Shown here piece by piece: positions 1-13,431 of a DNA stretch of 64,000 bases. The notes under the pieces are model-generated. The model was not told the origin of the DNA, ran no database searches, and saw nothing but the letters and a program-made list of their open reading frames with translations. This DNA is from Blasia pusilla (Eukaryota; Marchantiophyta; Marchantiopsida; Blasiales): the NCBI GenBank assembly GCA_050084515.1, contig CM114275.1, positions 1,798,001-1,862,000 of the forward strand, written 5' to 3'. Position 1 is the first letter of the stretch, and the number at the start of each line of letters is the position of its first letter. A program made the position numbers and the translations under genes.

Positions 1-64
1 AATTGAGAGGGCCGGGTTTCTTTCCCGAGGAGGGAATTCATGGTGTGATACTCGCAATGTGCAG

Positions 65-3000
65 AGGGTCGGGGAAATGGCAGAGGAAATGAAGAGAGTC
101 AGGGCGCAAATGGAAGAGGACGAGCAGCTGTCATCACTCATGCGGGGACTGCGGGGCCAAAATCTGTCTGACAATCAATTTGCAACTTCAGATACGCGGA
201 TGCGGCTTGTGGAGGTAGAGGTTCTGAAATTCCATTCACTTACACTGCGTCCCTGACTTTATCACACTAGACTGCCTTCAACCAGACCTTGTAAGAAAAG
301 CTTACAGTTGGCGGCTGTAAGGTTTGCTTGGGTTGGTTTCCATTGCTTCAGAATGGCAGATTACTGACCCTTAGCACCAAGCTATTTTGAGTAGGTTCTG
401 AACATTAGAGTTAATAGTTCTTATTCAGAGCGCTGCAAGGCTTGCGTGTGTTGGTTTCGTGTAGATAAGAATGGCAGATTTATCACCCTGAGCACCAAGC
501 TAATTCGAGGTAGGATGTGAAAATAATTGCACTTGTGCACCTAATCCCATGACCCCAGGAACAGCAGTCTGTATCAGCTTGGCAGGAAAGCTTAGAGTCG
601 ACAGTTCTTTCTAGGAGAGTTCTTTCTATTGCTGATTTGGAGGGATGCACTTTGCAGATCAATGGAACAGGAGATGATGAGGTTCTGCCACTCGTGTATG
701 ACCCAGTCACGATCGCAGCATACTGGGGAAAGCGACCGGGAGCAGTTGCGACACGAATTGCACAGTTGATGGGAGTAGCTGGGGGATTCTTATCCGGCAT
801 AGCTATGGATATCATAACAAAGAAAGTTAAAGAGGTAAGTGTTCTCTCACATATCCTTCCATGACGAATGTGTCCTTCTAGTACTGCACACATCACTTCA
901 AAGTCTCATAGTTCACCATCAACAGTCAGTGGGATAGATATGAAGCTGAAGTGTAGATGGGGCAAATTGTTTATACAAAACACTTTTTTCAAATGCAGTA
1001 CAGCAGGTTTATAGTTATTGATCATAGAGCTCTCCATGCAGAATGAGGTTAAGCGGGCAATTGAACTACGAGAGATCGTCACCTCTTTGGGTCCTGCTTA
1101 CATCAAGCTTGGACAAGCACTCAGCATCAGACCTGATATCCTCTCCCCAAGTGCCATGACCGAACTCCAAAAGCTTTGTGACAAGGTGTGTGTCTGCTTG
1201 AAGTATTGTAACGCTGGTACTATGGACCATAGTACTAGCGTTAGAGGAATGTACAGAAGTGGTTTGAATCGTTGGCTGATGTCTTCTATCATTCCTTTTG
1301 TTGGATCAGTGTACCTTCATTTTTTACCGTGGTTCTGTTTCGTAATGTTCAGGTGCCCTCCTTTCCGACTGATATAGCGATGGCCCTTATTGAGGAAGAG
1401 CTGGGAAAGCCTTGGACAGAAATTTATTCGGAATTGTCTGAATCTCCAATAGCAGCTGGTATTCACCATAACAATTTCTAGCAAGAAGTTTGTGTTTGAA
1501 GTTAGAGATGGAGTATTCGAAAGAAATGCTGTAGATCATCAGGACTCTTGTGGTTGGAGTAGATGTAGCGGTTTTCTCATCCCATGGCTTTTCAGCATCA
1601 GCCCTTGTTGCAGCATGAAGGGGTGCTAAAGTTTGGATGCGGTTTTGTCATTGAACAGCCTCTCTGGGTCAGGTATATAAAGGACGCCTTTTGGAGACTG
1701 GTGAAGTGGTGGCTGTTAAGGTCCAACGTCCGTACGTCCTTGAAACAGTCACAATTGATCTATTTATCATCCGGAAACTCGGTGTGGCATTGCGAAGGTT
1801 TCCTCAGGCAAGTTGTGCCCTATCTAGTAAAATTATCATGGGGCTGACCAATGACATTCTGCTGTATGCATTCTGCTATCCTGAGGATAAATCACATCAT
1901 TCCAAAGATGGTTACATTACAACTCTGCTGGCTGTTTTTAAGACAACTTGTTTCCTCTGCAGATTGCCACTGATGTTGTGGGACTTGTGGACGAATGGGC
2001 GACCCGATTTTTCGAAGAGCTGGACTATATTAACGAAGGGGAGAATGGAACACGATTTGCTGAACAAATGCGAGTGGATCTTCCGCAGGTCTGGGCTGCT
2101 TACCATGGCTGTACCAACAGATCAATCCTATCATGATTCTACTGTCTTTGAACTGATTCCATAAATCTTTTAGAGTGATGGACCCTGTCTATCTTACCGA
2201 ACTCTGAATTTTATGTCCTCTGGAAGTAAGGTGTTCAATTGAGTAGAATAGAGTGCATTGCCACCGCTTACAATCTTAGATCATTGCAATTGTACTGCAG
2301 GTCGTTGTTGCTAAGACATTCACCAAATATACATCTCGTCGGGTCCTTACAACTGAATGGATCGAAGGAGAGAAACTGTCACAGAGTACTGCTTCTGATG
2401 TTGGAGATCTGGTGAATGTTGGTGTTATCTGCTATCTGAAACAGGTACTTACTGTCATGGCCAAGGTGGTTCAAACTCAGCTGAATGCTTGGTTATTATC
2501 TTCGGCCTTTTCTTATGGTTTGAAATTTTTTCCAGGTTCGGGATTCATCATTACTTCTAGTCTAACTTGGGTTTGATCTTGCTTTCCATGTTTCTTAGCT
2601 ACTTGACACTGGCTTCTTTCACGCCGATCCTCACCCTGGTAATCTTATACGGACACCAGATGGCAAGCTGGCCATTTTGGATTTTGGTAAGTTTTGATAC
2701 TCCAGACATATAATGTCCTCTCTTCTTTTCTAAAGTTATCTTGATTAACAACGTTCTCCCTCTCCCATTGTAGGCTTAACACTGAAATGGTAGTCTGTTT
2801 ATCAAAATCCTAAACCATAAAGAACTGCTGCAATTCGTAACTATTCTCATGGCCTTTAACTTTGAAGCCTTAGGTTTTGTCCTCTCTAAGTCATTCTGTT
2901 TCATTTTGCAGGGTTAATGACACAGATAACTGATCAACAAAAGTATGGAATGATTGAAGCAATATCGCACCTCATCCACCGGGATTACGAGGCAATTGTA

Positions 3001-4418
3001 GAAGATTTTGTAAAGTTAGACTTCATACCAGAGGGAGTAAACTTGAAGCCCATCATGCCAGTTTTGGCAAAAGTTTTTGATCAAGCTTTGGAAGGTGGTG
3101 GTGCGAAGAACATCAACTTTCAAGAACTTGCAGCAGATCTGGCTCAAATAACTTTCGATTATCCATTTCGCATCCCTCCTTACTTCGCTTTGATCATTCG
3201 GGCTATCGGTGTTTTGGAAGGAATCGCTCTTGTCGGCAATCCAGACTTTGCTATTGTTGACGAGGCTTATCCTTACATTGCCCAGAGATTGTTGACAGAC
3301 AACTCACCAAGGCTGAGAAATGCACTTCGATATACTATCTATGGAAAGTCGGGGATTTTCGATGCAGATCGATTCATTGATGTCATGGAAGCTTTCGAGA
3401 CTTTTGCAGCTGCAGCCAAGAGCGGAGGAGGAGGTGCAATGCAAGGGAACATGGCCTCATATGGAATTGTTCCCACCAATGGCCAATGGCCTTCCCCTTC
3501 TCAGCAGCAGAGGCGTTCCCAGACCAGAACAGCGTTATTATTCATATTCTCAGAGCAGGGAGAGTTCTTCAGGGAGTTTATTTTGGATGAGGTTAGTGCA
3601 GCTTCCGATACAGTGTCGTGTCTAAGTGTGCTGCAACTATGGAGCACAAAATTTTCTCACAGATGGTGTTGATGTGTACTTGAAGCCATCTGTGAAGCCT
3701 CAGGAATGTCAATACGCTGTCTTTTTAATGGATTCTAACTAATTGAAATGCTGGATTGTGCAGGTAGTGAAAGGCATTGATGCTGTAAGTAGAGAACAAC
3801 TGGCTCGTATTATGGTGGTCTTGGGCATTGACAGAATGCAGCCAGTATGGAGTACCATGCCTTTACTTGGTCTCAGACCTCTTGCTTCAGTGTCGACAAT
3901 GACTCCGGAAGATGAAACTGTGCTGAACAATGTCAAAAGAATTGTAGCTTTCCTTTCTGTTGGGAATGAACATTCATCTTCACGATCTCTAGCTGAGGTA
4001 ATGAATTTCCTTACTCTTTGTTGTATTCATCACTCCCCAAAACATGCTACACAACAATAAAAAGAAGTAGGGCTAATATGGGCAATTGCTCTGCTATATT
4101 CTTTACAGGCCAACTATGTGACTGTGGGTGGGTTCTGGATCTCAAAAACTGGGGCCTGTGTTGATGTCCCTAAGTTGCCAGCAGCAGTGGAACTTTAAAG
4201 ATATTTTGAGTTCTAATGTTTGACTTAAGAAGGTTCTGAGAAATATTGGTTCATGTCTTTTCTGGTTGCAGGGAGGAAACTTGGAGATTTATGAACTAGT
4301 TAGGGAGCTGTATCCAGTTTTACCCACAATTGCTACCCAACTGCTTCCAGAAGTTATGAACCGATTATTTTCGAGAGTGGTAGCGCGGACTTTGAGAGAG
4401 ATTGCCAGCTCCTTATAG
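65..4418 (+). CDS. ABC1K1: ABC1K1-type atypical (UbiB/ADCK-family) protein kinase, 3' eleven exons
   Basis: Plastid ABC1 kinases of this subgroup sit on plastoglobules and influence plastoquinone and other prenyl-lipid pools. Inferred coding exons, all phase-consistent, are 65-214, 586-834, 1042-1185, 1353-1458, 1659-1807, 1963-2088, 2301-2444, 2599-2686, 2912-3591, 3764-3997 and 4272-4418 (TAG). The N-terminus and transit peptide lie left of the window, because 1-64 reads as the end of an intron. Family motifs in order are the KxGQ segment ([12 protein letters not shown]), the ATP-site stretch SLGQVYKG, the lysine in VAVKVQRP, the catalytic loop HADPHPGN and the metal-binding DFG. The C-terminal half, with [19 protein letters not shown] and the VKGID segment, matches what I remember of Arabidopsis ABC1K1/PGR6 better than other ABC1Ks. 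No stop or frameshift interrupts the model. A different plastid ABC1K is possible but less likely. Confidence 0.9.
1808..1962 (+). other. GC-AG intron in the ABC1K1 gene
   Basis: The exon ending in RRFPQ is followed by CAG|GCAAGT instead of GT. The next exon begins after CTCTGCAG at 1963 and continues the conserved [10 protein letters not shown] segment in frame. This is the consensus of the rare GC-AG class. All other introns in this gene use GT-AG. Confidence 0.8.
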
Positions 4419-4692
4419 TTTCATGGTACCAGTATACTTCTTAGGATGAACACTTACATTTTTAAACACCTATCAAGTGCAGAGAAAACTTTCCATGTTC
4501 AGTTCGCTAAGTAGAGTCGTAATTTCTGTGGAGGTCAGAAATGATGGGTCTCTCACGCTGACAATCTTGAAAAACCCCTCTTTATGGTGCTGTACAAAAG
4601 ACATTCTGCTCAGCGTTGCTGGTTGTGATAAAGTGGGCCAACTACTGATACTGCACTTCTGTAAAACGTGTACATTATGTTTCTAATCTTGA

Positions 4693-4698
4693 AATAAA
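4693..4698 (+). terminator. Poly(A) signal of ABC1K1
   Basis: A canonical AATAAA lies 275 bp after the TAG stop at 4416-4418, in sequence that fits a 3' UTR. It is the first such hexamer downstream of the stop that I noticed. Confidence 0.55.
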
Positions 4699-5611
4699 AA
4701 CTCGTCGTCTGAAGACCACTCTTCCCAATTAGTGGTGGACGACTTTCTCCAACAGGGGCTTGGATTATTTTTGCTTATCATGTGAGTGTGTTCACGTCTG
4801 TGTTCCTGTGACGACTACTCTTTCGAAATTGATGGTGATATCCCTCTCCACCAAGTGCGTGGATAAATTAAGCTCAGTACTGGAGAGTGTCGAATTGTGT
4901 TGGGTCTTCTCCATTGCTGTGGTTTCTAGGGATGAAGCAGTTGATGCGGTCAAAGCGTATAGGAACACATCCCAACGCACAGAGCCTCCCTCCTAATGTG
5001 CACAAGGGCTTGGAAGTTGGAAGTGCGATCAGTGCGTGTGCAGTGTGAATGCGGTAGAGCTACTGTTCTGCGAAGCTTGGGCCGGAGTCATTGGGTGGGA
5101 AAGGGTTGGAAATGTAGACTGAATCCACGAACTCATTTCTTTCCTGGGCCACCGCTGTCTTGTCTAGTCCATGTCGTACTCGTCTGCCCTGCATTGTGGG
5201 CGATGAGAGTCACTTGTGGTTACCAACTCCCCTCCCTTCCCTTCCCTTCCCTTCGCTTCCCAGCCCTCTTCTCTTCACTCATCTCTGCACAAGAAGGTTC
5301 CAATTCCTTCCCCACTGCAGCACCATCCCTATAACCAGCACACTTGATTTTCACTTAAGCACGGGGCTTCGGAATTCGGGGCTGCAATTTCCTGAGCACA
5401 GGGAAGGTAATGGGATATATCCTACACCATTTCGTCTTCCCATTGTTCCAGGAGTGCTCCGGATTCCCTGAATGTCGTGAAGTAGATTTGTGGGCGATAC
5501 GGAAAGCAGTTCCAACCGAGGGCAGGAAAGTGGTAAGCTGTTGATCAATCAAAGTTGTGGTGATCTGAGGCGAGATCCGATTACTTGTTTCCGGCCACCA
5601 ATTGTGCAGCC
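4699..5611. other. Spacer between ABC1K1 and DRC11 (probable DRC11 promoter and 5' UTR)
   Basis: No open frame here resembles a gene. A short CTTCC-rich pyrimidine tract lies at about 5226-5260, of the kind common in plant 5' flanks. No clear TATA box stood out. The 150 bases before 5612 probably hold the DRC11 leader. Confidence 0.5.
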
Positions 5612-8600
5612 ATGGCGTCACATGTGTAAGTTTCATAGATCTTTTTCATTGTCCACGCCTCCAGTCTTCCTCCGCATCATGATTCTCGTCTTCCGTTCAT
5701 CTTGTCCGAGGAATATGGCAACAAATTACTCCCGACCTAACTAGATCTACCACAAACAATACCCATCTACATGCGAGCCTTCGCATTCTGTACACGCATC
5801 ATCACGCGTTTCGAAGTAGCACATAGGGACGCCATGACGTCCCAATTTCCATCGTCACCTTCTCCCAGCAATTCGTGGGCTTATAGGAATAGGAGAATCG
5901 ATTGGTCTCAGCAACTGCCCATGATTTTCTTCATCTCCTGAGGAATTCGTGGTCTTTGAAAGGAACGGCTGATCTTATTGCTCCAAGCAGTAGACGCAAA
6001 CCGTTATCATGACACTTGAAACAGGAAAGCAACGCTTACGCTTACGACAGTCTTTTGAAGTACCGCGTCCTTTGGTCTCTGAGAGTAGCACCATCTCACC
6101 GCAGATTGTCTTTTGACTAATCAAGTGAAAATCACAAACCGCACATGAGAAGTGAATGTGGCCTTCACAGCAATCGAGCTTCGCACCAGTTTGATGCTTG
6201 CAGTTATTACCAGCCTGCGACTTACTTTTGGAAAAATGGAACAATGCACATGATCTCTGAACATCATCCGGGAACCAGGGAGAGTTAGTGCAGAGTTGCT
6301 CAAACCCCCATAGCCATTACTTTCATCCATCTGAATGTAAGTAGTCCTCTCAGAGGTCGTTGCTCTGCAGCTGACAGAACATTTCTTTCTGATACAACAA
6401 ATCGCATGAACACCGTGCATAAGATTGGTCAAGAGGAGACGGTCGCTGGCTGACAACATTTGTCTGGTGAGCAGAGTTTTGGATGAGCAATGGTGCGAGG
6501 CGATGAGAGAAATGCTGGCATTGCACGAGCAGGAAACGATACTTTCAAATCCCAACACAGAAGACAAAAACAGGAGGAGGAAGAAAGACCAAGGGCCTCC
6601 TCCGGCAAGAGCTGCAAACCCTTCCTTTATCCGTACTGAATGAATGCCATCTCCTGCAGTTCCTTGTGCCGTTCGCTGATGCTTTCTCACCCACCTTCGC
6701 CTTGGTGCAGAATGGCCTACTAGAGTGGTCCAACTTGTACATCAGGTATCTACAAGTGTACACAAAACTGGAAGATTCCTATGATCAGGTGAGCTCCTAT
6801 CACCTTGCTCATGTTGTCCGCTGATTGAGACTGCAACAGCAATATGTTTCTTGGTTGTGGTCTCTTTGGGAGAGTGATTCCTCAATGAAGTGGGTGGGAT
6901 CGATACTGAAGGCAGATGGATCAAAGCTCCCATGCACAGGGAAAGGGTTGGAAAGAAACCCATCAACGAAGATAAAAGGTTTGACCAAGGGAGTGGGTGG
7001 AATGGACACTGAGGGGAAATAGAAGTACTCTTGCAGAAAAAATTGGGTGAGGAGAAACCCCTCAAGGAAGATGGAAGGTGGGATTTGGAAAGGTGAATAC
7101 GGCGATAGAGCAAGGGGTGAAACTTTCGAGAACTAAAATCTCCGAACAAAGTAGAGCTCCCGTGAACAGATCCTCTAAAAGCTGAATCCCTCTCGTGTAC
7201 GTGTTTATTGTTGGCTCTCTCAGGACTGAACTTCTTATTGACTTTGCTATCAGCTTCTTTCGGCCCTAATCCCAAATATGAGTGCAGATCATTCACCCTC
7301 AAAAACGCCGGGATGCAAAAAAGGCTCTTGAAGCATGCATCGGTCGAATACTGGAGATAAAATCAGTACTAATGCTAGAGCTCAAGCCTTGCAAGACATT
7401 TGGTTGAGCATTACAGTCTGGTCATTTTAGAAATAGCATTCGAGAAGCTTCATTTACTTGCCGATTTCATAGACATGAACGCATCATCCAAAGACACCAC
7501 CTTAGGAGATGCATTATTGGATACTTGTAAGGACTGAATGGTCCGACTGTTCGTGTTTGAGAATGTTGAGTCAAGCGTGGTTGTGATGGCAGTTTATTGT
7601 TATTCTCAACGAGGGAGGAGAGTATCTTGATCTTGGTCAGACTCTCGTAAGTTCTAAATGCTCCATGAGGTCTTGTTCACTGCTGTACACACCAATATGG
7701 GAAGATTGTTATCCTCATGTTCAAACTTCAGACTATGGCCTTTCATCCTGTTCAAGAGCTGTTGACGGGCTCAATTTTTGCCTCTGTAAGCTTCTTCTTC
7801 TGATTGATGTGATTGTGGAGCTTGCAGCTGGATAATCAATTAGGGTATGACGTGCTGAATGTAGCACCGCCCCGTTTCTTAACTGATGATAACAAAGCTC
7901 TTTTGGAGTCTCGAGAGAAATTTCTGGTATGTTCACTTCAAAAGTTGCTCATCGAGAGGTTCAACCTTGCTTGTCTTTCTGCAATACAACTTTTGCTATA
8001 TTTGTTGCTTATTGTCTGCAAAAGATTCTCCCGATGATTTCAAGTCATGTATTGCTACAATCTATTGCAGACTTCCATTCTAACTAGAATTGTTTCCTAC
8101 GTTAAATAATAGTCTTTCATTTTAATGGCACAGTGCGCAGCATTGGAAGCTTGTGGATTGTTGAATGTACCTAAACCTCAAAGAAACCCTTCAGGGCTGA
8201 CCGAAGATGAGGCTGCAATACTTATCCAGGTTCAGACATCACATGACGTCTGTAGTTGCAGCTTTAGCAGAGGGAAAACAGTAGGATCCTGTCCATAGGT
8301 GAAGAGAACTTACATTCTATTGTGGCAAATGCATCATCAAGCATGGACTTCACAGTTTGGGGTTTTCAGGAGCTAATACCTTGTATGACTACTTGTCGAG
8401 TCGAATGGTGTTTGGTTTTGGTGGATTCGGTTTGTTTCTTGGTCCGTAAGTAGTGATTGTATTGTGCAGGCTGAGGAAAGGGGACGTCAAGCACGACAGA
8501 AGATTGCTGAAATCTTGAAAATTCGGTACTGAATGTGATCCTTTTGTTGCTTTCTATGTTAGTTTTACATCACCTTTACAGGCCATGACTTACGAAAGTT

Positions 8601-11600
8601 CCCAAGTGGAGTCTGCTGCAGATTCTGCCCCTCAGACATTGAGGTTCACTGATACCTTGGTATCTCGTGCTCCAGCTGGACCTTGTCAAGTTTTAGATAA
8701 AATCACTTCTGTTCCCCCTGATCACAACACATACATACAGTGGTGGGCTCGCACGATTTAGATTACTCCTGTTGAGGTCTTTAGACAATGCTAACACATT
8801 CGTATGGCGAGGTTGCAAAGGACTGCAGGGCGATGCAAGAGGTGGAACTAGCACGACAAAAGGCTGGAGTCGAGTCCCACACTCGTGAAAGTGCTTGCTT
8901 AGTAATCCAGCGAGTGTATCCTTGTGATTTTCGTGTAATAGTTCTTGCCTATTTTCAACTACCCCCTACCCCCTGTTACCAAGTTTGTCAGATTGAGCTT
9001 TTTGGAGGTGCATGCTACACGGGCTAGGCCAGATAAAGATGTTAAACCAAATTCTGAAGCAAGATGCTGAAAGAAGCTGTCTTGGTTCTTAGTCGGGTAG
9101 GTATTGAGCTGAAAGGGATGTGGCCTGCATTGCTGTTAAACCTTGGTTTGGTTTGAGGACCTGTGGTTCTTAAACTAGGCTGAAAAGACTGAAGAAGTCT
9201 GGCACAACTTTCAGTGGATTGATCGAGACTTTCAGTCTACCTTGACAACGTGAAGAATTCGGGGATTTCTAGACAGGGTACGCACGAGGAAAGCTGCATT
9301 GAATGAACTCACATTTATTGGTAAGTCGCATCTGCAGGCTACGTGAAGTTCAGTAATTTTTTCATTCTTTTTCTTGAATCTGATATTGATCTTCCTATGT
9401 TTAGAATGGCAATGAGACAGTTGCCATCTGTGTGCTGGCTTGCACAGGTATGAACAACTTCCGACCAGCAGATCCAGATGACCCAAGGTTGCAATTGGTA
9501 GCGATAAATCAGAGGCGAAAAAAGGCTCAGTTGCAGAACGAGGCAGAATTACAGGGTGCTACATGCACTGCGTTGCAAAACATTAAGGATTTGGAAGGAC
9601 AGGAAATGTGCGAGATTATACAGGAAAGGATCAATGTCTACTTGAACGAAAATCGTGTACCTGAGACAGGCATGTACCAATCATTACCTAAAAAGAAAGA
9701 TGGTGGAAGTGCACTCATTGTGGATCCTCTTATGCCGATTGAGAGACCTGAGTCAGACAAAGACAAGAAAGGTCAAGGAGATGAGAAGCAAAAAAGAAAC
9801 AGAAAACGAAAGGAGGTCAAGTGCCTCCACCTAAGTTTCCTGACCCAGAAGAGGATGCACCACCTACTTGTCCTGACTATTTCAGAAGATTCGTAAAGGA
9901 ATCACATGAGCTCTACAAGAAAAACTGGTTTGACAAAGATGACTACTGCAACTACGAGCAGAAGTTTGTTCCAGAGCTTTTGAAGTCGTCCTTACGGCCT
10001 ATTGTGTTTGAAGAGGTGAGCTGATTTGAATAATTAATTGTCCAAAGCCCATGTGCTCATGGGCTCATGGGTTTCTTCTGAAGGAGTAAGATTCACAAGG
10101 ATACCCTTCAAAACGAGTAACAATTCAGACTGTCCATAGTTCCCCCTTTTCTGATACCTGAATCGGTCCTTCGTGACCTATTCCACCCTCCGTTGGTTGT
10201 ACATCTGCGTCATTCATCAATTGCATCCAGAGAGAGTTGCTGATGGAGTCTCCGTGAGCCACATTAGAGCGTGAGCCGATAACTTTCATAACCTCATGAG
10301 CCGCTACCGGCTGATTGACAGATGAGGTTAGCTACGGATGAAAATACCAAATTGCTGCTCGTCCATCTGAAAAAGAAGATGAGAGCAGAGAAGAAAGCAA
10401 GGATAAAGATTCTCCTCAAGCAGGCTAGAAAAGAGGGGAAAGAGAAGGAGTTCAAGGCCAAGTTGAAGGCTGAAAAGGCCCAGGAAAAGAAGGACAGAAT
10501 TGCAGCAAAGAAAGCAGCAAAAGAAGCTAAAGCTAACGAACCGCCACCTCCTCCAATGCCCAAGAAGCCAAAGCGAAAGAAAGACACCACAATGAACAAA
10601 AGTCTAGAATCCATCTTTGGCGACCTTGTGAAGAATGAGATCATACAGCTGTGTCCGAAGCGTTCATTTTCGGAGTATGTATGCTCTGAGAACTACCGTC
10701 CAGTTCCCTCTGCTCCAGGCTGGGCTGCGAGGGCCGACCCTTCCATGGCACAGGTGGTTCTGCCAGGCCTCCCTCATTGTGTGTCCCTGAGTCCCATAGA
10801 ATAGAATGTCGGACTGAATTCATCATCGAGTGCGGCACTATTCATAGCTCAGAAACTTCGCTATCTGACAACTCCATCGCACTACGACTGCTTGTGGCCC
10901 TTTTTTTTACGCTGATTTCCCTCTTGTGTCTTCATGGGTTTCCTTCCAAACCTTTTTATGCAAGAGGGCCTTTCCTCTCATTTTTCTTTCAGTGTGAATT
11001 TGCTGCAGGTGAAAAGGGCAGTGGTTGAATACTGTATATTTCCGTTAGCGACGGAGCTGGTCAACAAAGAAGCTCCTCAGATCAGATCGGTTCTCCTGTA
11101 TGGTGGTGAAGGTGTAGGAAAGACACTCCTGGTACTTTCTTTCTTTCAGCACTTGCCCATTTCAAAGTGAACCTTTTGTAAATGCAGGGATATTGAGTCA
11201 GCATTTAGTATTCTGTGGTAAACATATTCAGGGAAAACAGAGACTCCGGATGGACAGGTACACGCGGCTTGTCGTGCAGCAGGTGCCACCTTTTTTAATT
11301 TGTCACCGAGGGTTACTGATGGCAAGTATCAAGGAGGTAAAAAGGTGGGACAGATGCTTCAATTGACATTCAAGATGGCCAAGGTCATGGCTCCTTCTAT
11401 CATCTACATAGACGAAATTGAGAAGGTCTGTAATAAACGGTCACTTCCAGTATCCTAAAGTCTATTGTGCACGCCTTGTTGTAATGTTCTAGGGCTAAAT
11501 ATCACAATTTCGTTCACGTGCTGGTTGCAGCTGTAGTTGGGTTACAGGAAATGCGGGAGACTGTTTTGCTATTTGAAACTCTCTGAGGGATATGTGGTAC

Positions 11601-13404
11601 TGGTTTGCGGTAGGTTTTTATAAAGAACAAAAAGAAGTTCAAAACCTGGGGACTCAAAGACAAACCCAGTAGAATCAGGAAAGCTTTGACCAAGGAATTG
11701 AAAGCGATCTGGCCAGGGGATCGCGTACTGGTCATCGGCAGCACTAACAGACCTCAGGTGGGTACACACGCCATTCTTTACGAAAGCTTTCCTTGCAATA
11801 CTTGCTTTGCTTGCTTTTGAGGTAAGCCCAGGCATTATGGGATGTAGCTTCTAAAGAATCAGTAGTGGGTGGCGTTGTTCTATTAGGGGTGTTGACATCG
11901 TTTCTGCTGTTGAAGATTTTTCCTCTTAAAGTGGCGCCATCATCCCCAGGTTCATCGCTGTTGCATGTGGAGCACTTTCATTTGATATTCCGAGTTTCCG
12001 TTTGTGTCCTCTTAACATGTCAAAAATCTGCTCGTTAGTGTGTCACCTGGGGGAGTACTTACGTCATATTTGATTCATCTTCCAGCATTTTTGGCTCCTC
12101 TATTGTGTGGCATGCGGATGCATGCTCACCTGAAAATTACAGAAAGATTAATGCCAGGTCATAAGAACTACCGCACCTCTCCAATCTGTTCAATTAAGTT
12201 TTTCCAAGCTCCTGCTGAAAGGTTTTTCCCTGACGGCAGCATATTGATCCAATCATTCTGAGCAGAAAGTGACATGCTGTCTGTGCTCAGGACTGTGGAG
12301 GAAAGAAGGGCCCGAACAAGCTTACCAAAACCTTCTGTAACTTCTTTTCAAAGCGCATCTACTGCCCATACCCTGATTACTCGAGCAGGCTGATGGTGTG
12401 GAGGACCCTTTTGGAGAGACACGGAGCAATTTTGAAGTATGGTTTTGATCTGTCGATCTTGGCAAGGTTCTCCAAAGACTTCAGCATCAGCTCCATCGAA
12501 CAAATTATCAAGTGGACCTGCACCGAGAAGCGCGTGCGTTGCGTGAGTATACAGCATCTGAAACCCTCCAATTTGTTGAGCTCCACAATATGCAGCTTCC
12601 CATCATCGACTTCTGCCAGTCCAGGGCTCTACCAAAAAAACAAGCATATATGAGGTCACACATTTTTTTTTAATCTGCTCACAGATGTCTAAAGGTGATC
12701 GTAGGGTCTCTGTACCCCGAAGCTTTAAATTAACTTTCTACCCATCATCGACTGCTACCATGCTAACAATGCTCAAATGCGAACATCTCTGCTTTGTTCT
12801 GCTTGTAATAAAATTCCAGGAGTGCACTATGAAAGTACAAAAGTTAGTTCTTTTCTATGAAAGATGTCACGTCATCGTCATAAAATCAACGAAGCTCATA
12901 CGATTATTGATACTGAGCTGCATCAATTGTCTCAGTAAACACTACTTGAAACCGATCTAGGTTCATCATTCCAGAGTGATTGATCTGGGGGACCCTGTTA
13001 GGGTCTAGAGCTCCCCAACTCTGATGAAAGCAAAGCCTCTATTTTGCAGATGAAGAGAGCAGCACTAACTCCGCAAGAGTTGCTAGATCACTGTTACAAG
13101 ATCAAGGCCTGGGATGAGGAGACCCACACTAGAGTCCGGGTAAACTCAACTTCTGGAATTCAACTCACTTATTTCCCAACAGTTCCTGTCGACTTGTTCC
13201 TCTCTATCGATCAATAGCTTTCTAATTGCAGATTTCTGCCATATCAGTACTTCGAACCCAGATATGGATATGACTGCATGATTTGGTCTGACCAATCTTT
13301 TCCTCACATCACTGATTCAGGACTACGGAAAACCACCACCTCCAGCTGAGGAGAGTGTGAAGGGAAAGGGAAAGAGAGGCCAGAAACCACCACCGAAGAA
13401 GTAA
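5612..13404 (+). CDS. DRC11: DRC11/IQCA-type IQ-motif and AAA ATPase of the axonemal nexin-dynein regulatory complex
   Basis: Predicted ciliary protein acting in sperm flagella. Start: ATG 5612 in good context (GCCATGG), with a 14-nt exon 1 spliced at 5626 (GTAAGT). Likely exons: 5612-5625, 6475-~6604, ~6660/6711-6788, 7288-~7365, 7828-7926, 8134-8229, 8470-8525, 8829-8923, 9273-9320, 9448-10015, 10322-10753, 11009-11131, 11258-11425, 11614-11757, 12291-12542, 13050-13139, 13321-13404 (TAA). The protein shows the family N-terminus (YIRYLQVYTKLEDSYDQ, IIHPQKRR), an IQ motif (LVIQRVY), a zinc-free coiled/basic middle rich in Lys and Glu, then an AAA domain with Walker A GGEGVGKT, Walker B IIYIDE and sensor-1 VIGSTNRP, and a basic Pro/Lys tail. 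Unresolved points are the exon 2/3 border, the end of the 7288 exon with a possible tiny exon before 7828, and one apparent frameshift near 9790. Identity rests on remembered similarity to IQCA1 along its whole length. Confidence 0.85.
9785..9820 (+). other. Apparent 1-nt frameshift in DRC11 poly-lysine region
   Basis: The family-like sequence before this point reads in one frame (from 9448) and the family-like sequence after it (VPPPKFPDPEED onward) in another. The exon 9448-10015 is one nucleotide short of phase. No intron of credible length fits. A run of six A at about 9790-9795 is the obvious place for a lost base. Either the sequence has a homopolymer error or the allele is damaged. Confidence 0.6.
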
Positions 13405-13431
13405 TTTGTGATATGAAGGAAGCAAAGGATC

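Noticed and set aside
6121-6690. 189-codon minus-strand frame opposite the first DRC11 exons
   Set aside because: It overlaps the DRC11 exon and intron and shows no domain; the plus-strand reading is explained by homology.
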